DNA of 64,000 nucleotides from Acanthococcus lagerstroemiae (Eukaryota > Arthropoda > Insecta > Hemiptera > Eriococcidae), in NCBI GenBank assembly GCA_031841125.1, contig CM063106.1, forward strand, positions 41,288,001 through 41,352,000. Direction: 5' to 3'. Each line of letters begins with the position of its first letter. Within the stretch, counting starts at the first letter, position 1. The notes under the pieces were generated by a model. It was given only the letters and a program-made list of their open reading frames with translations. It had not been told where the DNA came from and did not search any database. A program made the position numbers and the translations under genes. Below, one piece after another: positions 37,303 through 48,707 of this stretch.

Positions 37303-38346
37303 ATGATTAAGAAAGTATGTTTTTGACGACAGTCAATAATTTAAGACGAATTAGTTCTTTCGAAATTCGCTAGAAAAATATCATTCTAACCTACGTTGGA
37401 TCATTTGACCAGGCCTGATTATTGTGACTCAGGTGTCTTCAAAAGGAATGTTCTACTTTACATAGAGCCTTTTCAGATTTTGAACTTTATTTTATTTTTT
37501 TGATGAAAAGAAATTTGAATTCAGTAGTACTTTACTCGTTGTAGCAAGGCCAAAAAATAATAAGAAATACAAATAAAATAACTAAACAAATATACACACG
37601 AAAGAATTTTCTGCGGTATTTCGATAGCTCTCAGCCTCTCATGATCCTACCCCCTTCAGGTCGGCTATTAGCGCTCATGATTTTCCGACAACCACGCACG
37701 CGAAGTCAACTATATTCACCATACGGACCTCAACCAGTATATAAACTTGAATTTATGTAGAACTATGTCGTTTTACTATCGAATTTTTTATCTCTAAAAA
37801 TTGAGAGTAAGCGAAATTCTTCTTACTTCAAGTACGGTCAATCTCAATAAACAAATGCTAATTTCAATCTTAAGAATGTTAAATATGTATAGTTAGTAGT
37901 TACATTACATTGGCCATCGGAGACGAAACTTGACTTTCAGTTTGGGGTGTGTGTGTAAGGGGGGGGGGTGGAGAAGAAAAATTTGCCGATAAATAAATAT
38001 TTTCTAGAAACTAAAAATTCGTAAGAAAATTTGAAAAAAGTTGAAAATTTGCCGATTTTTCAAGCAAGAAATTTTTAATTGATAAAAACAAAAAGACGAA
38101 CGTTCTTAAAAAATGAAACATTCAAATGAACAGTTTCAAAATTTGCTCGCTGCCAAATTATTGGGGGAAGGGTTTTCAACCTACCCCCCCCCCAATAGTT
38201 TCGTCCCTGTTGGCCATCCACGCCATCTAAAGAAACCGACTCAGTGACTTTGATAACTGTTTTAGGTTGCAGTCACGCTGGCTCTTATTGATAATGTGCA
38301 GGCAGCAGCTGCTAGCGGTCCTTCCCCATCTGATGGCAACAAATAA
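37303..38346 (+). CDS. Gene C: PIP-like peptide with a shortened exon 1
   Basis: Compared with gene D, 33 bases of exon 1 are missing. The deletion joins two GTAT tetramers and leaves ATG-ATT-AAG-AAA (37303-37314) directly followed by a usable gtatgt donor in phase 0. Exon 2 is 38266-38346 after tgttttag: VAVTLALIDNVQA, then AAASGPSPSDGNK and a stop. If spliced as drawn, the product is 30 residues with a short but conceivable signal peptide (MIKK plus VAVTLALI plus DNVQA). If the donor fails, the frame stops after MIKKVCF. The SGPS core is kept but the tail is SDGNK, without the GxGH ending. AATAAA is at 38426-38431. It is either a minimal gene or a young pseudogene. Confidence 0.55.
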
Positions 38347-38823
38347 AAGCGCCGCTAACTCATGGAGTATTCACTCATGTCGGTGATTGTTACACTTATC
38401 ATTCTCTAGCATAAGAGCTTCCTGAAATAAAACCATTCATGTTGCATCTCCATGATTCGAAATCCACCAAAAACAGTACATATTATGTGTCTTTCTATTG
38501 ATGTGGTGGGACGTTTGGCCATGCACGCATGCCAAAGTGGATTATCTTGCTATTAATAGAAACTATAATAATTTTAGTTGACTGAGTGTTAATAAATTAC
38601 GTGAACACTATCCTGAATGTCTTTTTCATTACTACGGATAACGTTTAGCTGTAGTATTCAAACATTGCTTCCTCAGATTTTGCAGATTGTAAAGTGAAAT
38701 TACACAGTTGCTAATGTATCAGTACTGATAATAATTAGATTAGTTCCTACATTTGTCGCGAACTACACGTAGGTAACAAAATAACAGAAATCTGGTATCA
38801 TCACCACTCTATACCCTTTCCAG

Positions 38824-39262
38824 CTTTGAGTATAAGTCTCCTGGAGGGATAGAAACCATGTTTCCTATGCTGAACCTGTAGAGCGCGCATTTCGGTCATG
38901 CAGATGCCCCCGGTGCTAATGAAAGCTAATGGTGGATTTACATTCAAGTCGGGCGACATCCTTTTCAAACCGACATTTGTCGGTTCGGGAGTAAGTTGTC
39001 CGCGACATGTCTGTATAGGCCTGTAACGAAGTTGGAAAGGAATGTAAATCCGTAGTAGTTATCGCCGACATTTTTAAAAGTTTGTTCACGACATGTCGCC
39101 GACTTGAATATAAATCCACCATAATGGTAATCAGTTTGTTTACAACGGGACATTCGCATGACAGAAACGCACGCATCACACAGTATAGGGTGCTCTACAG
39201 TTCCACGCTCGTATGATGTAAATAATCCGATTTCTATCTCTCCAGGAGATTTATACTCAAAG
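38824..39262. mobile_element. 439-base MITE with 8-base target duplication
   Basis: The element begins ctttgagtataagtctcctg and ends with the near-exact reverse complement (caggagatttatactcaaag). It is flanked by ctttccag on both sides (38816-38823 and 39263-39270). Empty sites with a single ctttccag lie in the paralogous flanks near 17690, 36420 and 49123. An 8-base duplication fits the hAT superfamily. Inside, nearly palindromic stretches (atggtggatttacattcaag and its inverse near 39105) extend the hairpin. The frames on the minus strand are not recognisable proteins. Confidence 0.85.
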
Positions 39263-39424
39263 CTTTCCAGTCACATGTCACATCACATTTTGTTAACATT
39301 ATGAGGATTGCCTGCAGTGGCGGCAAGTATGTTGTGGTGGTCACAAGCTGGAGCACTACGTACATGAGTGTACTTTTTAGCACTACATGAATTAACTATC
39401 GTAATTATCTCATAACACATCCAG

Positions 39425-41600
39425 GGGCTGAACCAGAACTTTTTTTTGGGAGGGGGGACTGGAATTTAGACAAATTGTTTCCCTCCTTAAATTCTGATGT
39501 TTTTGCTTTGTAAACTTGTTGTTGATTCTTTACTACATATTAACTAAATATTATTGGGTGTCGAAGGGAGGGTGGGGGGTGGAAGAAAAAACGAAAAACT
39601 AACAAAAAAGTCACTTTAATATTCTCAGTTTCTGGAGATTAACACATAGTCCGAAGTAAAACAAGAGTAGTTCCGAACTAAAAGACAAAGGAGAACCCCT
39701 TTCCCCCACCCCGCAAAAAATAGGTCTGAACTGATTTATACCATCAACCACGAACAGTAGCATAAAAACCAGGGAGGGAGAAGGATGAAAAATCAATCTA
39801 CTCCTTTTCAAAATGTGTAAGGAAAATTATTCGTAGGCCCTGTTATATTATAGGACAAATTACGAATTACGACACTTGGCTGAAAAAAATCATAAAATTT
39901 TCCCCAAGTTTTCATTTTTGAATCGAAAATTATTTTAAAAAACAGTCCCCGTGAGTCGAATATTTTGACTTTGTTATCCTCTTAAAAGAACAGGATTCTA
40001 CGCACGTAACAAAACATAGAAATCTGAAATTTCCAAATTAAATAACACCGACGGTAAGGTCCACTAGGAGGAGAATGAAAACGGAAGGAAACTATACGCA
40101 TCTACACTGAAAGCTTTCGTTCACCCCTGATAAACATTGTTGAAATAATTTTGTAAATAGTTCAAAATCGAATCCGTAAACAGGGACCAGATCAAATGAG
40201 AGCGACAACCACCCATAACCATATAATGGGGAGCGGGGATGCGCTGAAATAACATAAAGAAAAATTGGGAGGAAGTTGACTAAGAATAATGGAAAACAAC
40301 TAGAATCTTACGTGAAGAAAAACTGTCTATATCTGCCCAAAATTGACCAAAACGACCGAAAACTACTAAGTCGAACTAAAAGTGATCAAAATCCTTGAAA
40401 ATATGTCGCAGACGGATCTGCAACCACAGGAGGAGAGCATTTTCATGTCTCGATTTTAATATCGATGCGACTACAGTCTGCAGCCATGTTGTGTTAATAG
40501 AATTTTCCATGAAAATATCAACCACTGAGCTGAATTGTCTCCTTAAACAGCATATCATACGGACTGACTCCTTGTCGGGGGAGCGTTACGTTACGGTTTT
40601 CGAGCGTGTCGGGGGAGCGTAACGGTTTTCGCTCAAGTATACCCATGGCTGAAAGAAAAATAAATTTCCATGGAAATGTCAGCCACTGAACTGAATTGTC
40701 ACCATGAAGAGCCTTGATTTCCATTCTCACCTCAGAGGTAACGCTCGAAAAGAAACCCTTTTTTCGTTTACATGCCAAAGCTCTCGTTCAGCTGGTTTCT
40801 TTTCTTTTTGTGATGCCCCAAAGTAACGCTCAAGAAGTCACGTTTTTTTCGGATGTGCCAAAGCAAGATTTCGTTTATGTGCCAAAGCAAAGACATAAAA
40901 ATGTCAAAAACAAAAAAAAAACTTGAACGGGGTGAAAGCTCGATTTGGTATCTACCTATAACTGGGTACCTACCAGTTTTCATGATCGGTAAATTTGTTC
41001 AAAACTTCGACGCAACGTAACCACATCAGGCCATCCGCATCAATTGTTTTTTTTTCTTTTCAAAATTGATTTTAAAAAAATTTCGAAGAATTTTTTATTT
41101 TTTTATTTTTTTTTTGGGGGGGGGGGCTATAGCCCCTAGCTCCCCCCTGGTTGCGCTCTTTAACACATCACATCACACATCAATGTCTTAGGACAAATAC
41201 AGAAAGAAGAATTGGTTGTCAACTACACAACTGGGTTTGAATATTTTTCACCAAGATTTTGCACAACCTAAAGCGGTTATCGCTTTATCAGTTTACCGAT
41301 CTTCAATTGTTAATTTGTTATTGGAAATATGAATGCCCACATTTATGATGTGAACGGTTTGAACGCAGAAGGATTATTGACACATCATAATATGCTACTA
41401 GATAACCTTTAAATGGCACACATGATCCAAAATTGACCACTTCAATTTATGCAGCCCGCTACGACAAGCGCGTTAAAACGGTTATCCAAGCGATAGGGGC
41501 GCAATTACACTACACATACTATCTGCACATACAGTACAGAGACGCACTTCCTACCCGTATCCTATCAGTGTTACCATTTGTTGAAATTTTAAGAATATTC
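39425..41600. other. No recognised gene; repetitive intergenic DNA
   Basis: Nothing with protein homology was recognised. At 40485-40700 a phrase about atttccatgaaaatatcaac and ccactgagctgaattgtc is repeated (again at 40667-40700), next to repeated gtcgggggagcgttacg phrases at 40576-40625. There is a G run near 41116. Confidence 0.35.
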
Positions 41601-41621
41601 ATTGGTATTTTTTCTGTGCCG

Positions 41622-42420
41622 CGGTGATGACTTCTTGATTTGTGTTGGACAGACGACCGCGTAAGGCTGCCTTCAGTTGAGGAAATAACCAAAAGTCGCA
41701 GGGGGCGTGGTCAGGACTATACCGGAGGGGAGGGGGGTGGATTGTGATTTTGTTAGAAGTCATCACCGCGGTGCAGATGTTTTTCTCCTCGTTACTGGCG
41801 GCGGAATACGCGAAAACGTTCGATAAATATTAAGAATGAATGGACGCCTGTATAGCAATGAATGGCGCTCATTTTGAAAAAGATATTCGTGTACTTCATG
41901 AAGATGAAGATTAGTACAAAATTTTGTGTACGTCGTGTGTCTCATGCACTCTTGACCTAAGTGACATTATGACGAAAAATGAGTTAAATACATATTCTTA
42001 TATGTATAGTTATCGATGCCCTCTATCGGGCTACACTCGCAAATGACGAATTACTTCCTTTTTTATCCCGCTAGATGGCATAAACCACTTGAGCCACGTA
42101 TATAATACTACATTATTTATAATCTTCAAATCGCTCTCCCGAAAAAAATAGGTTTTTGTCACTTTCATTAAGTGTGCACGAGACACTCGACGTATGCTTT
42201 TTTTCCTTCTCTAAAAAAATCTTTAAAAACCTGAAGGGGTCAACGCATATAGTTTCTTTCAAATTGGTCTGGAATAGCGAGTTTTCAATCAAATGAGCTT
42301 AGCGTGATCTCAATCGATAGCTAATGAACCAAGTTATTCTCCTACTGCGTTCAAACGCCGATAGATAACGTTGGTGGGCCGTACGAATTTCAGTCTCAGT
42401 TACTTAACGACAGCCTATGT
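41622..42420. mobile_element. Partial mariner-derived element, with a nested MITE
   Basis: This matches the spacer and right arm of the palindromic element at 59867-60814, including the gcgaaaacgttcgataaata segment and the terminal gtctcagttacttaacgaca end. The left arm is missing. It is interrupted by a 262-base element (41931-42192), and a duplicated hAT fragment follows on its right, as at 18.3 kb. Confidence 0.7.
41931..42192. mobile_element. 262-base MITE nested in the mariner remnant, TA target
   Basis: The ends cgtcgtgtgtctcatgcac and gtgcacgagacactcgacg are near-exact inverted repeats. They are flanked by TA on both sides, and the paralogous mariner sequence near 60580 lacks the insert. 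TA duplication suggests a Tc1/mariner-mobilised MITE. Confidence 0.65.
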
Positions 42421-42503
42421 AAGATAACAAAAACAATAGGTACAATAATTTATTATTGTTAGTTTTTAACAATTGTGAAGTGTGAAGATACATATAGATT
42501 ATT

Positions 42504-42773
42504 TCATTTTGAAAAATCATGACCGAGATAATTCATTTTTTTACCCGCGTCAAAACGGGTAACATGCTCACGCATAACAGGATCAAATTTTGCCACAAGG
42601 AAGCGAAGGTCAATGAAATTTCCTCTATTTTCAACTAATAAATTTTCGCGATGACCACGCAATGGTAAATTATGAGAGGCCAAGTACTCAATAATTGTTA
42701 TTAGTCTTTCTATAACTTGCCGCCGATAGTGTTTTTTGTTCATTAGCTCCTTTTGCTGATGGTCATCCATCAT
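42504..42773 (-). pseudogene. hAT-type transposase fragment, second copy
   Basis: The minus strand reads ELMNKKHYRRQVIERLITII, then EYLASHNLPLRGHRENLLVE, then NRGNFIDLRFLVAKFDPVMR, then EHVTRFDAG. This is the same DUF4371/TTF-type hAT segment as at 18.45-18.72 kb, here with an open frame through the NLPLRGHREN motif. The N- and C-terminal parts of the transposase are missing. Confidence 0.8.
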
Positions 42774-42784
42774 TTTATTAGCAG

Positions 42785-43140
42785 CATCGTTTCTGTACAG
42801 CTTCCTTTAGTTTCAGATTTTTAGGTTGATTATAATGCATTTTGTAGAGCTGCACAAAAAAACAAACAAGTTGTGACTTATAACATTTTGAACAAATAGG
42901 TGAAGGGCAAGGTTGTACAAAATGTTATAAGTCCATGAATGAGCAGAGGGCGTGCCTCAGCTGTGGATGGTGAACGTTCAACGTTGGAATGGACTTATAA
43001 CATTCTTGCAAAATCCCGACATCGTTCTCTTTCTTTTTCTTTTTTTTCTGAGTGGTCGCACTGGAAATCCACTAGTACCACCGCACTCCACGTAAGAAGT
43101 AATAAGGCTGTTCATTTATAGGACTTTACTCGTACATACT
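42785..43140. repeat. Interspersed repeat, copy 2 of 23925-24335
   Basis: It shares the cagcttcctttagtttcaga beginning, the ggacttataacattcttgca phrases, and the ggactttactcgtacatact end. About 70 bases near the right end are missing here. It directly abuts the hAT fragment. Confidence 0.7.
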
Positions 43141-43357
43141 CTGCTACTTAGATTTACCCTTTCAGACATGTCAAATTATGGCCGGCTGTATGTACCTAGC
43201 TTTATCGCGTTAGGATATTACATTTCTTGTCGAAGTGTGCGTCATCGAGTGGATCACATATGAGAAGTCGTTATATTAAATTTTTTTTCTGCGTGTTTCT
43301 TTCGCGTGCGATTATATATTCTCCAATGATAAACATGCGCACGTACCTAGTAGTTGA

Positions 43358-43540
43358 TTACTGAGCTTATTGTGTAAAACTGAAAAATTAATGGTATTAG
43401 AGATTATAAATTTGAAAACCTTGATTGGTTTACTCTACATTTAACTGACTAGTCATCACTTTTATGAAACTGAACAGCTGTTTAAATACCTATGAGCAAT
43501 ACATTCGGGGTATAATGCAGGAAAGAATGAAAAATTCCCT
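43358..43540 (+). promoter_or_regulatory. Promoter and conserved upstream block of gene D
   Basis: A TATAAT variant at 43511-43516 is 116 bases before the start codon. The shared upstream block (taatggtattagagattata, then aatttgaaaa-ccttgattgg) lies about 120 bases further up. Confidence 0.6.
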
Positions 43541-43626
43541 CTAGTATAGCTGAGCGAAATTTTGAACGTAAAGCTTCTTTATATAACAATTATTGTGTTT
43601 ATGTCTTCAAATAATTATCCGGCAAA

Positions 43627-44411
43627 ATGATTAAGAAAGTATTCAACAGAATTCTGATAGCCGCATTCGTGGTATGTAACAATTTCTTAGTATTAATGTA
43701 AGCATTATTCCAAAATTCAGAACAATCAGAACTGATGGATTCGTCATCATGGTTTTCGAAAAATTTTGGATCAAGCAATATTCAGTTTTAAGTAAAAATG
43801 TTTTTGGTTTTAGTCATTGAATCAATATGAATGACGTAGTTCTTTCGGAATTCGCCAACAAAAAAGCGTTTAACGCTGTATTTAATATTAATGTGCTAGC
43901 ATCGTAATGTAGAATATCTCTCATGGTTACAAATCCAAAAACAAAATAAAAAACTAAAAAATTGTACGAACGAAAGAATTTTCAAAATTATTTTGATGGT
44001 TGTCAACCACCCATGAGTCCACTCACTCCACGTCGGTAAATTTACGCTTATGACTTTCCTACAAATACGCATGCGAAGTCGAGTGTATTGGCCATACTGA
44101 CCTCAACCTGCATGTTAGCCAGAGTTTGTACAGAAACGTGTTGTACTTTTGAACTTTTCTTTTCGAAAAATTGAGAGTAAGCAAAATTTCTTCTACTACA
44201 AGCATGGCCACTTTCAATAGACAACAGATAATTTTAATATAAACAATGTCAAATATGGAATTAGATGTATTATACTGGCCATCCAATGCATCTAAAAAAT
44301 AATGGATTAAGCGACTTTGACAATTTTTTTTAGGTTGCAATCACATTGACTCTCATTGAGGATGTGCATGGAGCTTCCGGTCCTTCCCCAAGAGGAAAAG
44401 GACACAAATAA
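43627..44411 (+). CDS. Gene D: closest match to the plant PIP peptide
   Basis: Exon 1 is 43627-43671 (MIKKVFNRILIAAFV) with a gtatgt donor. Exon 2 is 44334-44411 after a T-rich tract ending in tag, encoding VAITLTLIEDVHG, then ASGPSPRGKGHK and a stop. The product is 40 residues. Signal peptidase cleavage after VHG would release a 12-residue peptide with no pro-region. SGPSPRGKGH matches the SGPSxxGxGH motif at every fixed position. As I recall the Arabidopsis PIP1 core (SGPSPRGRGH), it differs only by Lys for Arg. The poly(A) region has only a variant hexamer (gaaataattc). It was presumably the functional template for a mimic; binding to RLK7-type receptors is inference. Confidence 0.85.
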
Positions 44412-44699
44412 GATCGCCGCTGACTCATGGAGTATTCACTTGCACCGGGGATTGTTGCACTTATCATTGCCTAGCATGAGAGAGATGAAATAATTCATGC
44501 TGCATCACCATGATCCCAAGAGCCTATTAAAAAGAATACATATGTATCTTGCTATTAATAGGAACTGTCATTTCAGTTGAGACTTCTTGTTGATAATAAA
44601 TTACTTAAAACACCATCCTGAGTGTCGTTTTCCTTACTGAGGATAATGTTTAGCTATAATATTCAAATTTGACTTTGTCATATTTTGTAGGCTATAAAA

Positions 44700-45375
44700 A
44701 TGAAGTTTCTTAGCTAGGTACTCGGGGATAGTTGCCAATATTGGACCTTGGGACCGGCACCAAAGTTGGACCACCATCAGTTTCTCGCGTTTGCCGCTAG
44801 GTAGCGCGCCAATCCCAATGACATGTTATGTCTATGAGTGTAGCGACTTAGTGCACAGAGAGAAATCGCATATCAGCAATGACGAGTTCGTGTTCTAGTT
44901 CGGCAGTTCTTTTAAAAACATGAACTTTTCGCCAGTTTTGGCTAAATTTCCGAACGATAGCTGATCAAAGCAAAGTACTTAAACAAAATAATGTTCTACA
45001 TCAGTAAACTACACATAGTCAAAAATTTTATTTGGCCGAATGAGATTTGCTGTAACGTTGGAATGTTGCTCTAGGCGGCCATGATAGTACGAAAAATGGG
45101 AAGTTGCTCAATTTGGACTGAATTTTGTTTCCTTAATTGAACCCCCTGGAAATCTTATTCTGAAACTGTGTTCTGCATTCACGTACTGTATATGTCCATA
45201 ATTGTTGAGCAAAGTAAAAGTCATTTAGCGGGAGAGATTTGCATTTGAGATGAAACTTATGTAGAAATGAAGTGGCTCTTAAACTGGTTCAGCTTTGGAT
45301 ATCATAATCGGGGGTAACTTCGGAATCCGCGGTAACTTCGGACCGATTCAACTTTTTCACTTAAAACATTTTCCA
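44700..45375. other. No recognised gene
   Basis: It begins after the gene D 3' flank. Phrases such as 'gaccttgggaccggcaccaa' and repeated 'ggtaacttcgga' near 45310-45340 suggest a decayed repeat, but no class could be assigned. Confidence 0.35.
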
Positions 45376-45382
45376 CACCACC

Positions 45383-45435
45383 AGCCGAGCCGTATTGCCC
45401 TTGGTGCAGCTAGTGGCTCGTAAATAAATAAAAAA
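45383..45435 (+). mobile_element. LINE 3' tail fragment
   Basis: The phrase gccgtattgcccttggtgca followed by gctagtggctcgtaaataaa is shared with 50117-50160. There it follows a recognisable LINE ORF2 end; here the insertion is almost fully 5'-truncated. An A-rich (aaat) tail follows. Confidence 0.65.
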
Positions 45436-47235
45436 AATATTTAAAAAAAAGATTGGAAATCGAGAATTTAATCTTACGTTTTCTAATAAGAAAATTTCGT
45501 GTTTATGTCAAGTTTAATTTTATCGTTTTGTATCAGGTTGTATTCAACATACCTCAAGTATAAAGTACCTACCTATTTTACTTTTAAATATTGTGTTTGC
45601 CAATTTGAATGGAGAAGTTTCATTTTTTTTCTTCTTACTGTTTGAATGTCTGACCCCCCCCCCCCCATACACACACTCACAACTTCAGACCTTTTTTATA
45701 CCACTGTGTTTAGAAAAACTGCAAGCCCTACTCGTATATGGGAAAATTCCAAGTTGTGCGCCTGATTGCCAGAATGAACTGAAAAGAATAATCGACAATA
45801 TTACCCCTACCCTACCCCACTCCTTACATATTCTCATTACTAGAGCAAGGATTTTTCGACACTAAAAATTTATTTCCCGGCATTAAAAACTGTATTTTCG
45901 GCAAATTTTCACCATTTCGTCATTTTTTCGGCAAAAAAAAAAAAAAAAAAAAAAGGTTTTCAATAATTATTTTAAAAAAATAGTTAACAAGTTTAATCCG
46001 ATAATCCGATAATATTCTAGAGTTATACATTATGAGAAGGTGCTTCTCCACGTTCTCTTGAGTGAATGCTTGTCGCCTTTCAGTCAGCAGAAGTTTGTAT
46101 TCTGAGAAGGAGCGCTCCACATAAACCGTAACCAAAGGTGCATATAAATAAGAACTCAATATTTTGGGATTACACGAAATATCAGCACATGGAACACCAT
46201 TGATAAGAGCATTATTCACCTTACGTAAAGAGGTGTAGCCAGTGTTCCTACCAAAAACTTGCAGGCATTTTTCTCGGAGAATACTGCCATTCCGCCCAGG
46301 AATTTTACCTATTTTTGTAGAAACTTCTTCGATGATTTCAATTTGTGAGTTCAACGAGAGGCCCTGAGTTTCTAATTTTTTTATGGATTCGGGGAGAAAA
46401 GCAACATATGACTAATTTTGTGATTTTTAATGGGTATCTTGTAATTTTTAATATTTAATTTCGGATCAGAAGTTCAACTTGGACGGTTGGGCAGTTTTTC
46501 GGCATTTATCCCACTTTCGGCATTTATACTCCATTTCGGCAATTTTCGGCAAAATAAACTTTTAACCACTGACTTCTAGTAGCCTAATTCGTGCTCATTT
46601 CTTATCAGCACTCCTCTATCTCATCTTATAGAACAAAGTTATAAATGCCGAGGAATCCTTGCTCTACTCATTACCATTAAAACTTTCATTTCGTACTTAT
46701 CCTTATTTTCTCCTGTTCATCAGTGATTTCTACTCTACCCTAGTAGGTGGAGATTTAAGGAAAAAGACTGCGTCAATTAATGTTCTATAGAGTGCGTATC
46801 ATTTTTGAGGTTGCAAAATAAAAATAGAAAAATAAGAAAAAAAAATAGCAACGTACAACTTTATTAATTTCCCACAGTTTCACGTGTATAAGACAAGGTT
46901 ATATACCTCTGGTAGACCCCCCCCCCGGCCTACCAGAGAAAAAAGGTTTTTCACAATAAAGTTAGAATTTGACCCTTGTAAGGCTAGGAAGTGTAGAATA
47001 ATACTACCATAATATGTGATCGAGTTCAAACTTTTTGATTTTTCTAAACAATGGACTAGAACAACATCTGAAGGCGAGAGTACAAATTAGGCAAAAATTT
47101 CAAAATGAACAGAACAACACGCTGAAAAACATATTGTCATTTTTTAGTGTCAAATTGGATAGAAAATTTGTTTTCAACTACAGAATGGCTCATAAATCCT
47201 GTAACTTAATGATCGTCTTCAGTGTACGTGTACTT
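45435..47235. repeat. Segmental duplication flanking gene E
   Basis: This matches 50165-51500: ttttctaataagaaaatttc, then acatacctcaagtataaagt, then the polyC tract, the tagacaaggtt segment and the gaaggcgagagtacaaatta segment. The copy here contains a hAT element (45841-46666) absent from the other. Confidence 0.7.
45841..46666 (-). mobile_element. hAT-type element with 8-base target duplication
   Basis: The ends tagagcaaggatt and aatccttgctcta are inverted repeats flanked by ctcattac on both sides (45833-45840 and 46667-46674). The duplicated copy near 50557 lacks the insert. The minus-strand frame 45920-46354 encodes YAPLVTVYVERSFSEYKLLL and then TERRQAFTQENVEKHLLIMY. This is the C-terminal dimerisation region of hAT transposases (ERSFS...K...R...). 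Only the C-terminus remains, so the element is an internally deleted, non-autonomous derivative. Confidence 0.85.
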
Positions 47236-47242
47236 TTCAGTA

Positions 47243-47430
47243 GTTAATTACTGCGTTTATTGTGTAAAATGACAGAACTAATGGTATTAGAGATTATAAA
47301 TTTGAAAATTCTGATTCATTTACACCTTGTTCATGGGACAACTTATCACATTTATAAGTCCTCAAAGGCTGCGTAAATATTAGCTATGCGATCCGGGTCT
47401 GTATAAAAGAAGAAGGGAGTAAGAAATTCT
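47243..47430 (+). promoter_or_regulatory. Promoter and conserved upstream block of gene E
   Basis: TATAAA is at 47402-47407, 115 bases before the start codon. The upstream block with taatggtattagagattata is near-identical to that of gene F. Confidence 0.7.
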
Positions 47431-47516
47431 CTTTAGTATTGCTGAATCGAATTTCGAGCGTTAAACGTAATTATAATCATTATTCAGTTTACTCCTTCAA
47501 CTAATCGTCCAGCAAA

Positions 47517-48707
47517 ATGATTCAGAAAGTATTTAACAAAATTTTGGCAGCCGCATTCGTGGTAAGTATTAATTTCATACTATTAATGTAAGGGTTATTC
47601 TATAATTTAGAATTCCCATGCGCAAAAACTCGCCAGTTACCCGCGAAAAAGTAACCCTTTGGTACCCATCGATTACCCGGGTAACTGAAGGGTTTCGGAG
47701 GGTAAATGGCGGGTAGCTATACAGCTACATGGGTAACTAGAGAGTTACCACTTACCCATGTAGCCCTTATTTGGCTTGGCCTGATTTTTGTGCCTCAGGT
47801 GTCTTCAATGGGAGTGTTCTACCTTACTTATAGAACCTTTCAGATTTTGAACTTCAATTCGTTTTGATGAAGAGAAATTTAAATATTGTAGCACATTTCT
47901 CGTTGTTGCAAGGCCAAAAAATAATTTAATAAATACAAATAAAAAAAAACTAAACCGGTATACCCACGAAGAAGTTTTCAGCTACATTTTGAGATACTTC
48001 CCAGCCTCTCATGATCCTACTCACTTCACGTCGGCTATTAGGGCATATATGATTTTCCTACAAACATGATGCAAAGTCGACTATATTCGCCATACTGACC
48101 TCAACTGGTATATTAACATGAATTTGTGTACAACTACACATATGTTGTTGTACTTTCGAATTTTTTATCTCTAAAAATTATGAGCAAGCGAGATTTTTCT
48201 TACTTTAAGTACGGTCACTCTCAATAGACAAAAGCCAATTTCAATTTTAAGAATGTTAAATAGGTATGTAGTTACATTGCGATGGCCATCAGAGACAAAA
48301 CATGACTTCCAGTTTCGGATAGGGGGTGGAGAAGAAAAATCTGGCGGCAAATATTTTTTGAAAACCAAAAACTTGTAAAAAAATGAAAATTTGCCGATTC
48401 TTTATTCAGAATAGTTTTAATAGAAAAAACAAAACAAACACACATTCTTAAAAAATGAAACATTCAAATGAACAGTTTCAAAATTTGCTCGCTGCCAAAT
48501 TATTGGGGGAAGGGTTTTTAACCTACCCCCCCCCCCCAATAGTTTCGTCCCTGTTGGCCATCCATATGGCATCTAAAGAAACAGACGATGTGACTCTGAT
48601 AATTGTTTTAGGTTGCAGTCACGCTGGCTCTTATTGGTGATGTGTATGCAGCACCTGCTAGTGGTCCTTCCCCAGGAGCTGGACACAACATAGGACATGG
48701 CCGCTGA
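47517..48707 (+). CDS. Gene E: PIP-like peptide with an extended C-terminus
   Basis: Exon 1 is 47517-47561 (MIQKVFNKILAAAFV, gtaagt donor). Exon 2 is 48612-48707 after tgttttag, encoding VAVTLALIGDVYA, then APASGPSPGAGHNIGHGR and a stop. The product is 46 residues. Cleavage after VYA leaves 18 residues containing the full SGPSPGAGH motif. The stop used by gene F (CAC-AAA-TAA) is altered here to CAC-AAC-ATA by small indels, adding NIGHGR before a later TGA. A further tryptic-like or carboxypeptidase trim would be required to expose the GH end. The intron contains a GTAACC-rich hairpin insert (about 47610-47770) shared with gene F. A gataaa variant near 48775 may serve for polyadenylation. Confidence 0.8.
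47610..47775. repeat. Intronic GTAACCC hairpin insert (gene E)
   Basis: Alternating gttacccgc, gtaaccctt, gggtaactg and cattacccatgtag phrases form an imperfect palindrome. The same insert lies in the gene F intron at about 52770-52930 but is absent from gene C. It therefore entered before the E/F split. Confidence 0.6.
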
